The notes beneath the pieces were generated by a model. The model made no database searches. It was not told where the DNA came from and saw nothing but the letters and a program-made list of their open reading frames with translations. The position numbers were made by a program, and so were the translations under genes. From Paramecium tetraurelia (Eukaryota > Ciliophora > Oligohymenophorea > Peniculida > Parameciidae), in contig NW_001799211.1 of assembly GCF_000165425.1 (NCBI RefSeq), positions 186,001 to 250,000 of the forward strand: a stretch of 64,000 nucleotides of DNA. Reading direction: 5' to 3'. Shown piece by piece: positions 45,518 to 56,513 of the stretch (position 1 is the stretch's first letter; every line of letters begins with the position of its first letter).

Positions 45518-47893
45518 TCATTTCAATAAATCAAACAATTCAAGTACTGGATTGGCAGCTTTTGGTTTGAATCTGTCTTATTCAATTAAAGTCCTTAATG
45601 TTCTTATTTCTGCTTGAAGGGGTTTGTCGATAGTAATCAATTCTTTTCCAATTTTAGAATTCAAGAATTAGTCCAAGATTATAAATTGAGTTCTACAATA
45701 TTGCCCTGTGATTTCTTCATTCTGTTGATTGGAACCTCTTAAATGGCTTTGGAGACTGACGATGATTTAACGCATTTGCTTTTACAAAATTGCCAACTAT
45801 CTTTTTTAGTGATAGTTATCATACTTAAATATTGAATTTCTATTTTCTATCATTCGAATATTGTTTGGAGAATAATTATGCTATTTCAAATTCTATTTAT
45901 TGCTTCTATTGAGTTTCTGTTCCAATCTTGAAGTATAAATTTCATCCATATTCTTTTTAGTAACTAACTTGCTTCCATTGTTTATTATATCCTTATTCAA
46001 ATGAATAAATGAAGTCTCATCCTCGGGTATGCATTCGGTTAGATTAGATAAGATATCATAAAATGATTTTTTAAAATTAAGATTGCCATTCCTTATACTT
46101 TAGAATTTAGGAGTCCAACTATTTAATTACTTTAAATTTTCTGATACTTAGCCAGGTGCATTATCACTAATATTGCTCATTTAATCATCATCAAAGGAAC
46201 TATTTTCATCACTCAAATTTAGTTTCTCAACTGCTTCTACTGGAGGAGAAACATTCGGAATCGAATCAGAGTCCTCATAAAAGTAATCTTCTTAGTAGAT
46301 GAGTTAATTTCTAATTTAAACCAATTATTATTTCTTTAATATTTTATATAAGAAAACGTTATTGATTTTGGGCAAGAAACAAAGCATCAACGTTTGATAA
46401 GTAATGGGAACAAGTTGAAAGTCAATTAAAAACTATTGAATCATCAAGGTTTTGTTTATGATTGATTTGTCCAATAAGGATAACTTTGTATGAGGATTGA
46501 TGCTGCAAAAATTAAACATGTTTTGATCACTCAATTATCTCTTCTAAGCAGTGTTCCATTCATTGCAGAATTGCAATGTAATTAGGTTGCTTTTTTCGAT
46601 TAAAATCTCCAAACAAGTTTATCCCTTTAAATTATAGTGATTAACATCAAATGGCTATTGCAATATAACTTAATAAAACTATTTTACTCTTTTGTGATCA
46701 CTAAATGAACTGACTATATGCAAAGGAGTATCCTTGAATATGTCATACTGTGCAGGATTAGCCCCTATATTTATTAGATCCTAGAGCAATTCCACTTGAC
46801 ATTGTTAGGCTACAATGTGCAAATTGGAGGATTGCAATCCGCCTCCCAAATTCACGTTGATATTGAATTTCAGTAGCAGAGAGACCAAACGATAATACTT
46901 TTTTTCTATTGCCAAACTTAATGGAGTGTGTCCTTTAAGGTCGATTTAATTAGCCAAATCCAAATGATGGTTTAAGAGATAATCTAAAATTCCAATTTCG
47001 TCATAGAGGACTGCCAAATGCATGAGATTCTAAATGTATTGTCCATAAAGATACTTGTTTGTAATCATTCATGTAATTCAATGAAGTCTCAATCTCAAGT
47101 GAATGGTAATTCAGCTACTCCTTGATTTGGGTGAGGAGTTGCTCGTTTTGAGAATCTATTGAGAGGTAAGGTTTTTTGTACTTATGCTATCATTTAGAAT
47201 GTCCCCTTAACTAACAATAACTGCATTGCTGATTGATTTATAGTTCATTATGTATAATTCAAATGTTAATTCATCAGACATCGCTTCCATCAAAGTAAAA
47301 AACACCTTCAACTTCTAATTCTCTAAGAGGAAATCAAATTAAGCTTGACAAAATATACCCCATCCCAGACCCAGCACTTCCAGAGTGTCACTTAAATCCA
47401 GAACTTCCTTAGTTATGTTAGTAAAGTAATTTTATTAAATATACAGTTTCTTTAGACGCAATCTGCATATTGAAGGATCAATAGACTTCAATAGGTTCTT
47501 TGCAATATTGAGGATTATGAGTTTCGGCACATCTGTATATGAGATGGGTCCGAATTACTGCAGTTAATTATCTTCCAGGGATAAATTCTATAATAATGGA
47601 GTCTTTTTAAAAATATTTGTATCAAATTCTTTGAGTTTGTTTTCGTTCAACATCAGATACAGTAGACCGTTCCATATCATCCTGTCCTTTTATGATGAAC
47701 CACAACTTACATTAAAAATTGTTAATCCCTATCTTGAATAGTCCAATAGTAATCGTTACTATTCGTATTCTTAATGGGATTATTTGTTTGCCTAGAAACT
47801 ACGTTAAGTAACAAATTTGACTTGCAGCGGACTTCGTTAACGCTTGTTTCCGCCTGATTGCATGGACAGGCATTATTCAAAAGTTTCATTCAT
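45518..47893 (-). CDS. Leucine-rich repeat plus ankyrin repeat protein
   Basis: The start at 47893 gives MNETFEQCLSMQSGGNKRQR. Introns of 24, 26 and 25 nt (near 47708, 47180, 47040) are removed. Residues about 60-200 have LRR character (YLMLNENKLKEFDTNIFKKT; LEDNQLQQFGPISYTDVPKL). Residues about 290-420 are ankyrin repeats: NLMHLAVLYDEIGILDYLLN, KGHTPLSLAIEKKYYRLVSL, LHIVAQQCQVELLQDLINIG and DTPLHIVSSFSDH. The C-terminal 300 residues are acidic then helical (RQLAILQKQMRQIIVSLQSH). About 767 residues. It could be a membrane-associated scaffold. It heads a run of minus-strand genes with spacers of only 14-40 bp. Confidence 0.8.
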
Positions 47894-47916
47894 TTTATAT
47901 ATTATAATGTAATAAA

Positions 47917-48393
47917 TCACTTTTTCAATAAGCATTTTAGTGTTAATTTACTTAAGGGCATGTGCTAGAATTATTTCTTGATATTGGTCTCAGTGTAGCA
48001 TCTCTGACTCAGTTATTTTTAATCTTTGTCATCTGACTATTCAAGTATAGTAATTAATTGTGTATTGTTATTGTTAGTGACTCCTACAGAAGAGTATTTT
48101 AGATCAGTAACCTAGGTTTTAAAATCCGAATAAATCTCGTCTATAACTACATTAGTAATGACTTTCAGATTTTATTTGAGTATATTTAAATTAAGTACAT
48201 AAGAATCAACTATTTTGTCCTTTTGCTATTTGCTTAGTACTGTCATTATATGCGATCGTTCAGTTTAAAAGATTGATTCAAAGAGAGACTTTATTTAGAT
48301 CATGAATTTAGACTAAACCAACCTCATTAGAACAGATTAGATGTCATTAAATTTAATGATTTCTCTCTCTATTCGTTAAATAAAATCATTCAT
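47917..48393 (-). CDS. Hypothetical helical protein
   Basis: A single exon of 158 residues starts at 48393 (MNDFIQRIEREIIKFNDIQS) and ends ...LTLKCLLKK, TGA 47917-47919. It is predominantly helical (LMRLVQSKFMIQIKSLFESI; VVIDEIYSDFKTQVTDLKYS), with no membrane segment and no known motif. It sits 23 bp upstream of the LRR-ankyrin gene and 14 bp downstream of the next minus gene, so a shared chromatin or expression context is likely. No family is recognised. Confidence 0.7.
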
Positions 48394-48407
48394 TTTAATT
48401 AAATATA

Positions 48408-48704
48408 TCATCCTATAATCGAATGCTCATTGTTTAAATACTATTGAGGGTTAAAAGTGACTTCTTGATGAATTAAGATTTTTTCATCAAAGTTCATTTC
48501 AGGTTCACAAGGGTCTGTGTATAGAATTTCTTCAATAAAATGAGACTCATCCTCATTTAAGCACATTTTCTTCTGAAGTTGGGTACCCAGGTCAGTCATA
48601 TCCTCCTCTTAGGAGACAGTTCTGGTGACAATTTCATGATTGCCTTCCAACTGTGCTTTTCTGCTTCCAACTTTGAAGTATTTTCTATTTTATTTGACTT
48701 CCAT
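48408..48704 (-). CDS. Hypothetical small acidic protein
   Basis: 98 residues in one exon starting at 48704 (MEVKQNRKYFKVGSRKAQLE) and ending at TGA 48408-48410. Acidic, soluble and mostly disordered-looking (CLNEDESHFIEEILYTDPCE). No motif is recognised. The tight spacing to its neighbours (14 and 39 bp) and the clean frame support it as a gene. Confidence 0.6.
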
Positions 48705-48743
48705 AGTTGTACTCTGTTAAATTAATTTATTATATAAAATTTA

Positions 48744-49268
48744 TCATTCTTTAGCTATTTATGAAATGGGCTGTTTATTTTAACTCTTCGTTTCAATTTC
48801 AACCATTAAAATATCTCCTATCTTAAAACCATGATTTTTTAGATCTGAGTCATCTTCCTTTCCAGACTTTACAGAATGGACTTATCCCAAATCCTTTTTC
48901 TTTTGAACTCCATGTTAATCCAGATAGACATTGCTCACTCTAAACATAATATCTCTTCGATAAACTCCATTCAATTGATATTTTAATTGATCCACAATGT
49001 CTCTCAATTTAGAACTCAAGCTAATAATTTCTATGTGGATAGCTATTACAATAGATAAAGTAATATTTCTTAGGTTTAATTCTTGTTGAAGTCTTCTAAA
49101 GTGATTTATCCATTTTTCCAATGTGTTCTAACTAAGAAAGGTACTTAATGCTAAAATGTCAATTTAATATACCTTGTCCTTATCATTCTAATTTCTATTA
49201 TCTCTAAATCGTCCATATCTGCCATGTATACCTTCTACTTTTATCTGATCTTTTTTATTCGATGCCAT
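48744..49268 (-). CDS. Hypothetical protein
   Basis: One exon of 174 residues starts at 49268 (MASNKKDQIKVEGIHGRYGR). The basic N terminus is followed by a helical segment (LEKWINHFRRLQQELNLRNI) and a hydrophobic one (ITLSIVIAIHIEIISLSSKL). The end is beta-like (GFKIGDILMVEIETKSQ), TGA 48744-48746. Another frame over the same stretch is also long, but it requires an intron and reads less like protein. No family is recognised. Confidence 0.65.
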
Positions 49269-49614
49269 TAATAATAATTGTAGTTAAATAAATTTATAAA
49301 TTTATTCCCTTGAAATTAAGGACAACCATCTATTTCTTGTTAATTCTCAAAGTAATTACCAACTGTTTTTGTTAATTGTGAATAATTCTGTTTAATTTAC
49401 AATTGATCGTTAATAAATAGAGATAATATTTCATATGAATTTGCATTATTAGCCTTTAAATATTTACTAAATTATTAAGATATTGCAGATCCTTAAAAAT
49501 AATAGTTTTTGTTTTATGATTGCTTCTAAAAGGAAGACATTAGAATTAATTAGGAATAAAATTGATTTAAAACATCTGAGAATTTATTATTATAGAAATT
49601 TTAATATAATTTAT

Positions 49615-51539
49615 ATGCCTCCGAAAAGTAGAAGATCAGAGCCAAATCCGAATCAACTCAAGGTAGTTTTGTTAATCTAATAGCCAAGGAAGAAGGGAAT
49701 ACTGCTTTCCTGAACAGATAATATCCTAAAGCAATTAATCTATACTCTAAAGCTCTACGTATTCAGATTATATAAATAATTATTAGAGTTGGAAGAGAAC
49801 CCTATTTCCTACAACAATCGTTCCCAAGCTTACTTATAGACGGGCGAACTAGAATTGGCTTTGTAGGATTGTAATAAGGCATTGCAATTGAATCCGAGTT
49901 ATGTTAAAGCGACCACTAATAAGGCATAAGTGTTATATGAAATGGGTTATCTTCAAGTATACCTCCAAACTTATTCTTAGTAAGCAATTGAATGTTTGTA
50001 AAGTATAAATAATCACACTCCAGAAAGTGAATTATTACTCAACTAATATTATTAGCAATCCCACAAAGTAAAACTGATATCACATCAAGACTTTATTAGA
50101 TTAAGCAGAATAAGATCGTTAGAAGAGACTATTAGAATGGTTGAAAATAGGAAAAGCCATATTTCCAAAAATCAAAATTGAATGTTACTCAGAAGATTAT
50201 CGCGGTGTTAATGCAAAACAAACAATAAATGCCAAAGAGTTGATTCTCTTCATTCCAAAATCTCATATGATCACTTTGGAAATGGCCAAAGAAACAACTG
50301 TGGCTAAAAAAATGATGCAATTCAGACTAGATTTACTCTCTCCAAAACATTCGTTTCTTTCCACCTTTTTGTTGCAAGAGAAATTCAGGCCCAATTCTTT
50401 CTGGAAGCCATACATAGACATCTTACCATCATCCTATCCCTCATTTCCCATATTCTATAACAATAGTGATTTAGAATGGCTCAAAGGCTCTCCATTTCTA
50501 AGTACCTATTTATTCTATATAAACAGAGCAAATCAAAGATAAATTAGCTGATCTTTAGAAAGATTACAACGATATATGCAATGTAGTGCCTGAATTCACC
50601 TAGTATCAATTCCATGAATTCTGCTGGGCAAGGATGACAGCCAGTAGCAGAATATTTGGCATAAACATAAATGGTGTTAAAACAGATGCCTTTGTACCAT
50701 TAGCAGATATGCTCAATCATAAAAGACCAAAATTGACTTCCTGGTGTTATTCAGATGAAAAATAAGGGTTTATTATAGAAACTGATGAAAAAATAGAAAG
50801 AGGACAAATGATATTTGATAGTTATGGTAGGAAGTGCAATTCAAGGTTTTTTTTGAATTATGGCTTTGTTGTTGAAGGCAATGATGCAAATGAAGTCAAT
50901 CTTGCTGTAGAGGCAGATTAAAATGATCCACTCTTATAATTAAAGGAGTAAGCAATTAAAGAATCCTTATAATGGCCTAAAAACTTCAAATTGCTAATGG
51001 ATACTGATGGTAATATATCTGAAAATACAATATTCTAGAAACAGCAGTTATAGATTTCATGAGCCATATCAGATTTTTAGTGATTCGAGATGAGGCTCAA
51101 CTTAAATTATTATTAAACCAAAAAAACTCTTAAAATTTCAAATCTACCAAAACACAACCTTTAGGAATTTACAATGAATTAGAAATGTGGAAAATGATTG
51201 GACGAATTTGTAAAAAGACTCTAAAATAATATCCAACCACATTTGAAGTAAGACTACTTATATGATTATTTAGCAAGATCAAGAAATCCTATAGATTTGT
51301 GAGTTGACTACAAATTAGAGGAACTGCTTGATTCTCAGAATGGGAGAAAAAGAAATATTGAAATTCTATTTTCAGTTCAGTGAAAGAATGAAAGAACTCC
51401 TAAGTAATTTTAATTAATAAGTATTGCATTCATCATTACTAAATAGGAAATCAATTTATTCAGCTCTAAAGAAGAAAACTCCAAATACTTAAACTACATT
51501 AATAAAGTTATAATGCTTTAAAATTAGAATTATTAATGA
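49615..51539 (+). CDS. TPR protein fused to a SET-domain methyltransferase (SETD3/LSMT-like)
   Basis: The start at 49615 gives MPPKSRRSEPNPNQLK. After a 26-nt intron ending AAG, TPR repeats follow: EEGNTAFLNRQYPKAINLYS, ISYNNRSQAYLQTGELELAL and QDCNKALQLNPSYVKATTNK. The SET part begins LLEWLKIGKAIFPKIKIECY. Landmarks are LSTFLLQEKFRPNSFWKPYI, FAVPLADMLNHKRPK-like residues (NHK binds AdoMet), GQMIFDSYGRKCNSRFFLNY and the catalytic-site Tyr of NYGF. A Rubisco-LSMT-type helical C domain follows. About seven short introns are needed. It probably methylates a protein lysine or histidine. The TPR-SETD3-type fusion is uncommon. Confidence 0.85.
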
Positions 51540-51587
51540 ATTTATTGATGTTAAATAAATTATTGAATATAATCTTAGAAATTCAAT

Positions 51588-54144
51588 TCAAAAGTTAATT
51601 TTTTTTTCCAAAATAGTTTCTAATCTACTCTTTTGTTATGATATATACACAGTAACATTCTTAATAGTCTCCTCATCTTTTATCAATTAGACATCTTGGT
51701 TTAAGCAAGTCAATTACTTTACTAAATTTTGGCAAATTTACCTTGAAATACAATAAATTAATACATATCTCTTTCCCAATTTAGAATTTACAACATCTAA
51801 CAACTCTTTAATCTGTATTAAACGACATCATTATAATAAGGTAGCAAGTCGAGAATTTATTTTTTCTCCAACTCTGCCGTTCTTTAATCATAGATCATAA
51901 GTAACTCGGTATATTTTGCTAGACCTTCCCAAATATAGTATTTTTGTCCAATTTCTTTAGCCAAATATTCATACAATTTTAAAATTCTTTTCTTATTAAT
52001 ATTTGACTAAACAAGGTTCTCTTAATTCAATTAATCAGTTTAATAGGCGAATGTTTATGTGATCTTTTAGATTATCTATTCGTCTATCAACTCTCTATGA
52101 TCTAATTATACAAGCTTTTCGATGCAAGAATAAAATCTTACAAATTTTTTATTCCTTAAAGAAATAGCCATTAAATTACTCCAAAGTCTCCAATCTGTAC
52201 TAGCATATTTCACTCCTTATTCTAAAGCAGATTGTGCTTCACTAAACTTTTTCAAGGCAACCAAACAAGACGAAATATTTCCCCAAATTTCTCCATCATT
52301 TTCATTTATTCTGACTGCTTCACCTAATGATTTAATTGCATCTTCCAATTTATTCAATCTCATATAAGCACATCCCATTATATACCATGATTTTTAATGA
52401 TATGAATTAATCTTAACAGCTTTTCTATAAGATTTGATGGATTTCTCATAGTTTTTTTCTTTAAAAAAATAAAATTCTCCTAAGGATCTTTATGCCCTAG
52501 CAAATCGTTTTTTGGAGTCCTTCCAAGCTTCTTTTAAAATCTTAGGATCCTATTTAATCTCTCCTGTGATGCATTTCATTTTCACAGTTCCCAATCCTTT
52601 TGCTGTTATTTACTCAATTTCTTTAAGTGCTCTTTATGTATCACCAGTCCCTACTATGCACTCAACACATTCCTCCCACATTTCTAGTCGAGCAAATATC
52701 TCATAGCCACTTGTCATCATACCAACCTTCATCCATTATTCAGCTAAAATTCCACTTAAATTATAGTAATCAGGATAGTTTGAGTAAAATAAATTCAATG
52801 CTCTTAAATCAGAATCTGGTTATATATCATTGAATTAATCAACAAGGGTCTGCATTTGAATCAAGGCTCTCTCCATCCTCTTTAGATGATTAAACTCATT
52901 TAAAGATCTCAACAACAAGCCCTGGGAATAGACAATCCAACTATTTGATTTATCAAGCATCAAATTTAAGTAAGCTTAAACTTATTGTTAGAGTATCTCA
53001 TCATTTGGTAAAGTCTTTTTGTAATGATGGATCAATCCCAATAAAACGATTTGTTCTTCCAATGATAATGAATCCTATTTGATTTCTCCATCAACCACAG
53101 GTTTATCAAATAAAATAGATTCCTCTTCTAAATTTACTTATTATGGAGCATATTATTGAAGAACCTCTTGTACTTTTGGCAATTCCCTAACTATATTAAA
53201 ATATAAATAAAGAATTACTTTCTTTTTCTACACTTTCCTAATCTATAATTTAAGCAACTAATTGAGGGAGCTTCTCCTCTTGAAATTTTGTTTTTTTTCC
53301 TAATTTACCAGTTAATTCAAATCTCACTTTTAGCAATTGCTATAATTTTATTATGTTATTACTTATGCTTTTAGCAAACACACTTCTGCTTCTTAATATC
53401 TGTAGTAATAATTGTAAATATAGGAGAATTCAGTGTATAATTTAGCTTGGTCTTTGCTATCCACAGGATAATTATCAAGGAACTCTTAAAATGAATTTAA
53501 AATTTCATCCTTTAATTCTTATACAGGATTGTCTAGAAATTAATTGTGCATAAAATTAAGTCTAGCCCACCATAATTGATAAATTGGATTAGTGGTATGC
53601 AACAATTCAAGAATTTGTTTGCAAACTAAAAATATATGTTTAAGCTAAATCACTCTCTTAAATAGTTCACCACAACATTGCAGCTTATTTAGAATATCTA
53701 TTGTATTGGTATATTCTTACATTCTTAATTAGCTTATGAATAATAGATTTCATATTCAGAAACTCTACTAATCTAATTAATAAGTGGTAATAATTCGACT
53801 AATCCAAGATCTTCCAATTCCTGTTTATTTATTTGATTGGTTTGACTTTTTGGAATGACTTACTTAGTTAATAGATTTTCTAGATGTAACTTTCTATCAG
53901 CATTTTAATAGTGATAAGACGGTCCTGTAAAATTCTCCTTAATAAAAAGTCCATAGAGGGTGTAGAATATATCAAAAACAATTTGTTTGTGTTATGTTTA
54001 AAGCATACTCATGCAACACTATTTTATGATGTCCAATGCATGATCGTTTATGTTGTCTGCAAAAAATAGTATTACTTTGAGTCCTGTTCCAAATTTTCCT
54101 TGGTTGAACAATTACTATAAATTATATTCACACTTAATTTCCAT
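51588..54144 (-). CDS. TTC27: TTC27 / Emw1-type tetratricopeptide protein
   Basis: The start at 54144 gives MEIKCEYNLQQLFNQGKFGT. The C-terminal TPR array matches the TTC27 family in order: WEECVECIVGTGDTQRALKE, SKKRFARAQRSLGEFYFFKE, NYEKSIKSYRKAVKINSYQK, SWYIMGCAYMRLNKLEDAIK, NENDGEIWGNISSCLVALKK and STDWRLWSNLMAISLRNKKF. The end is KINF at TGA 51588-51590. Several short introns occur in the N-terminal third and one of 20 nt near 51725. About 800 residues, as in TTC27 (about 840). Family members are linked to assembly and RNP maturation pathways. The gene is head-to-head with UTP11 (14 bp). Confidence 0.85.
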
Positions 54145-54158
54145 TATAAAATTAATTA

Positions 54159-54900
54159 ATGTCTAATTTTACAAATGCTAAACCATAAAGAAAATATAGA
54201 GAAAGATCATAACCTGTAAATGCAAATCATATGAATTAAATAGACAGCTAGATAATCTCTAGGTATTTTAGAAAAGCATGGTGATTATAAAAAGAGAGCT
54301 ATAAATTATTAAAGAAAGAAAGAATAATTACAAAAATTGTAATTGAAGGCTGCTCTACGAAATAAAGATGAGTTTAATTTTAGAATGCTTAAGAGCAAAG
54401 TTAAGGATGGCATAGTGTATGAAGATTAAAATGAGAGCAGCGGAGACGAATAAGAAATCCTTAAATAAATTAAAACTTAAAATTAAAATTTACTTAAAGC
54501 GTCTATTTAACAAAAAGAAAAAGTAATAGATTTATCTATTCAATTAATAGTTAACTGAAAAGCTCAAGTAAGATTTAGCCATGGTATAATTTGAGTAACC
54601 AACACACAAATTCTTTTTGAAAGAAGCTAGAAAAAAGAGTTTTGATTAAGTTGAAGACAAAATACAGGTCGAAGCATAATAATCTGCTCCAAGTTTTGAA
54701 TTAGCTTAAAAGATAACTAAGTTAACTGAGACATTGTATGAGAAGGAGAGAATGAAACGCTTTTATGTGGCTATTACAAAATCTAAAACTAAAGTAAATT
54801 TATATCATTCATTATTTAGGATAATGTTACAGCAAAGCCACATTAAAGAAAAAGAATCAAGAAAGGCAAAGGAAAAGGATTGTTTGAGAGAAGTAGATGA
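54159..54900 (+). CDS. UTP11: UTP11, small-subunit processome protein
   Basis: UTP11 acts in the U3 snoRNP-containing processome during early 18S rRNA maturation in the nucleolus. The start at 54159 gives MSNFTNAKPQRKYRERSQP, matching the family N terminus (the RERSQP block). A 28-nt intron follows directly. Family segments are LEKHGDYKKRAINYQRKKEQ, KDEFNFRMLKSKVKDGIVYE and HKFFLKEARKKSFDQVEDK-like residues. The basic end is RKRIKKGKGKGLFERSR, TGA 54898-54900. Two more introns, 28 nt near 54519 and 26 nt near 54794, were needed. The start codon is 14 bp from that of TTC27. Confidence 0.92.
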
Positions 54901-54931
54901 TAATTATATGATAATTTTGGTTATAAACTGA

Positions 54932-56045
54932 TCAAATTCTTCTTATGTCAATTACATTTTCATCATATTTTGACCCTTAGAAAACTTCATCTTAAAAGTC
55001 TTTATGAGATTCTATTATCAAAGGATTGCACCTCATCCAGTTATCTACATCAGCAATTTTCCAAACTTAAGGAACACAATTTCTCATCCATTCCATATAT
55101 GTTTCTAATTAAAATTTAGAAACCTTTCTATATGAATCCCGTCTTTGCTTCTTTTTTGGAGGCATTTCACATTCTGACTCAAATAAAACAAGATGATTAT
55201 ATGAGTAATTGTCATTTGTTTCCATTAGCTCTTATCCATTTTGCTTGATAAGTTTTAATCTCATTGGAGATTATATTCTTAGTAAACATCGAACTAACAC
55301 CTTTTTATAGTCATCATATAATTTATCTCCTTACTCTTTTGTCTTAAAATTGCTGGGATCTTGTAAACTCAATGGTGTAAATACAACACAACCTAATTTA
55401 TCTAAATCATTATAATAATGATATTAAGATTTAGGGAGATTTTCAGACCTGATTGTCGATAAACCTCTAACCATCACTTGATCAACGAAAAACCCCTGAT
55501 AAGGAAATGGTTGTCCTGATGTCACTGAAAAATCTTCAAAAGCTACAACTCTTTCTCCTCTCATTTTTAATTTTTCCAAAGCTTCTAAAGTCTTTTCAGC
55601 AAATCCTTTTTCACAATATTCATTTAAATATGTTTCATCAGCCACTTCCATAGACATCAAAAATCCTTAATACATCTTAATTAAATGGGTTTGAAGGGTT
55701 TTCTCCCTGATTTCATTCTCATTTAGAATTTGTTAAAAAAGAAAAGAATCCTTAGTTTCTGGAATTTAGTCTATCCCTTCAAAATTGTAAGGAATATCTG
55801 CATCTGGAGAAGGAATAGCTAAAGATTTTTCCTTTGCTTCTTACAGCATTTTCTAAACTTGTGAACATTATATATACTTCATACAATCCCATAGATATTT
55901 ACCCAGTCTTTGTTCTGTAAATCTTTGGTGTATTACTAGATTTAGAAGAAGCAGCTAATGGATCTTGGATAATCTCTTTCTGCAAGAATGTACGACTAAA
56001 TCGAGGAATAAGCATCCTCATAGTATGAGGAGAAAATATTTTCAT
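54932..56045 (-). CDS. Mitochondrial protein with Tim44/mL45-like domain (probable)
   Basis: The start at 56045 gives MKIFSPHTMRMLIPRFSRTF, a basic presequence. A 25-nt intron near 55865-55890 leads to a helical part. Then comes a domain resembling the Tim44-like fold: LNEYCEKGFAEKTLEALEKL, MRGERVVAFEDFSVTSGQPF, QGFFVDQVMVRGLSTIRSEN and VLVRCLLRIQSPMRLKLIKQ. The tail is basic (EMPPKKKQRRDSYRK) with a final domain-like stretch MEWMRNCVPQVWKIADVDNW. The stop is TGA 54932-54934. About 363 residues. The mitochondrial ribosomal protein mL45 or a Tim44 relative is the best guess from layout; the fold assignment is by eye and not certain. Confidence 0.6.
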
Positions 56046-56513
56046 TATTAAATTTATATTCACAAATACTATTTAATCTATTTATAACTATTCATTAATA
56101 TAGCACTCTATTTTTGATATGATAAAAATTATCTTATTATTATCCTCAACTAGAGATGTAAATATAGAAAATATATTTGATATTATAATGATTTATCAGG
56201 TTTCTATAAAATGAAATTAGTTTATTAAAAGTAATAATGTTATACAATTATCATCATATTTATTTGAAAATGATCATAATTATATAATTTCCGAATTACT
56301 CAACTAAAAAATGAAATATAGGAAGGTTATAAAATAGGATAGGGAAATTATTATTTTGCATCAGTAGATAATGAAATAGAAAATGCTAGAAATACATTTT
56401 ATGAAACTAGATGAGGATTGATAAGATTTTATAAATAGTTTGGATTAAGTAAAATTCGTAGAAAAATTAGAAAATATTCTGATAAAGATATATGATTATT
56501 AATCAAATTCATC
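56046..56513. other. Intergenic between gene ends
   Basis: About 470 bp, AT-rich. A 35-codon plus frame from 56311 (MKYRKVIKQDREIIILHQQI) stops at TGA 56418. What follows is antisense to the next minus gene and is not taken as coding. Confidence 0.4.

Noticed and set aside
52512-52833. Two plus-strand Ser-rich frames
   Set aside because: Both are antisense of the TTC27 repeats.
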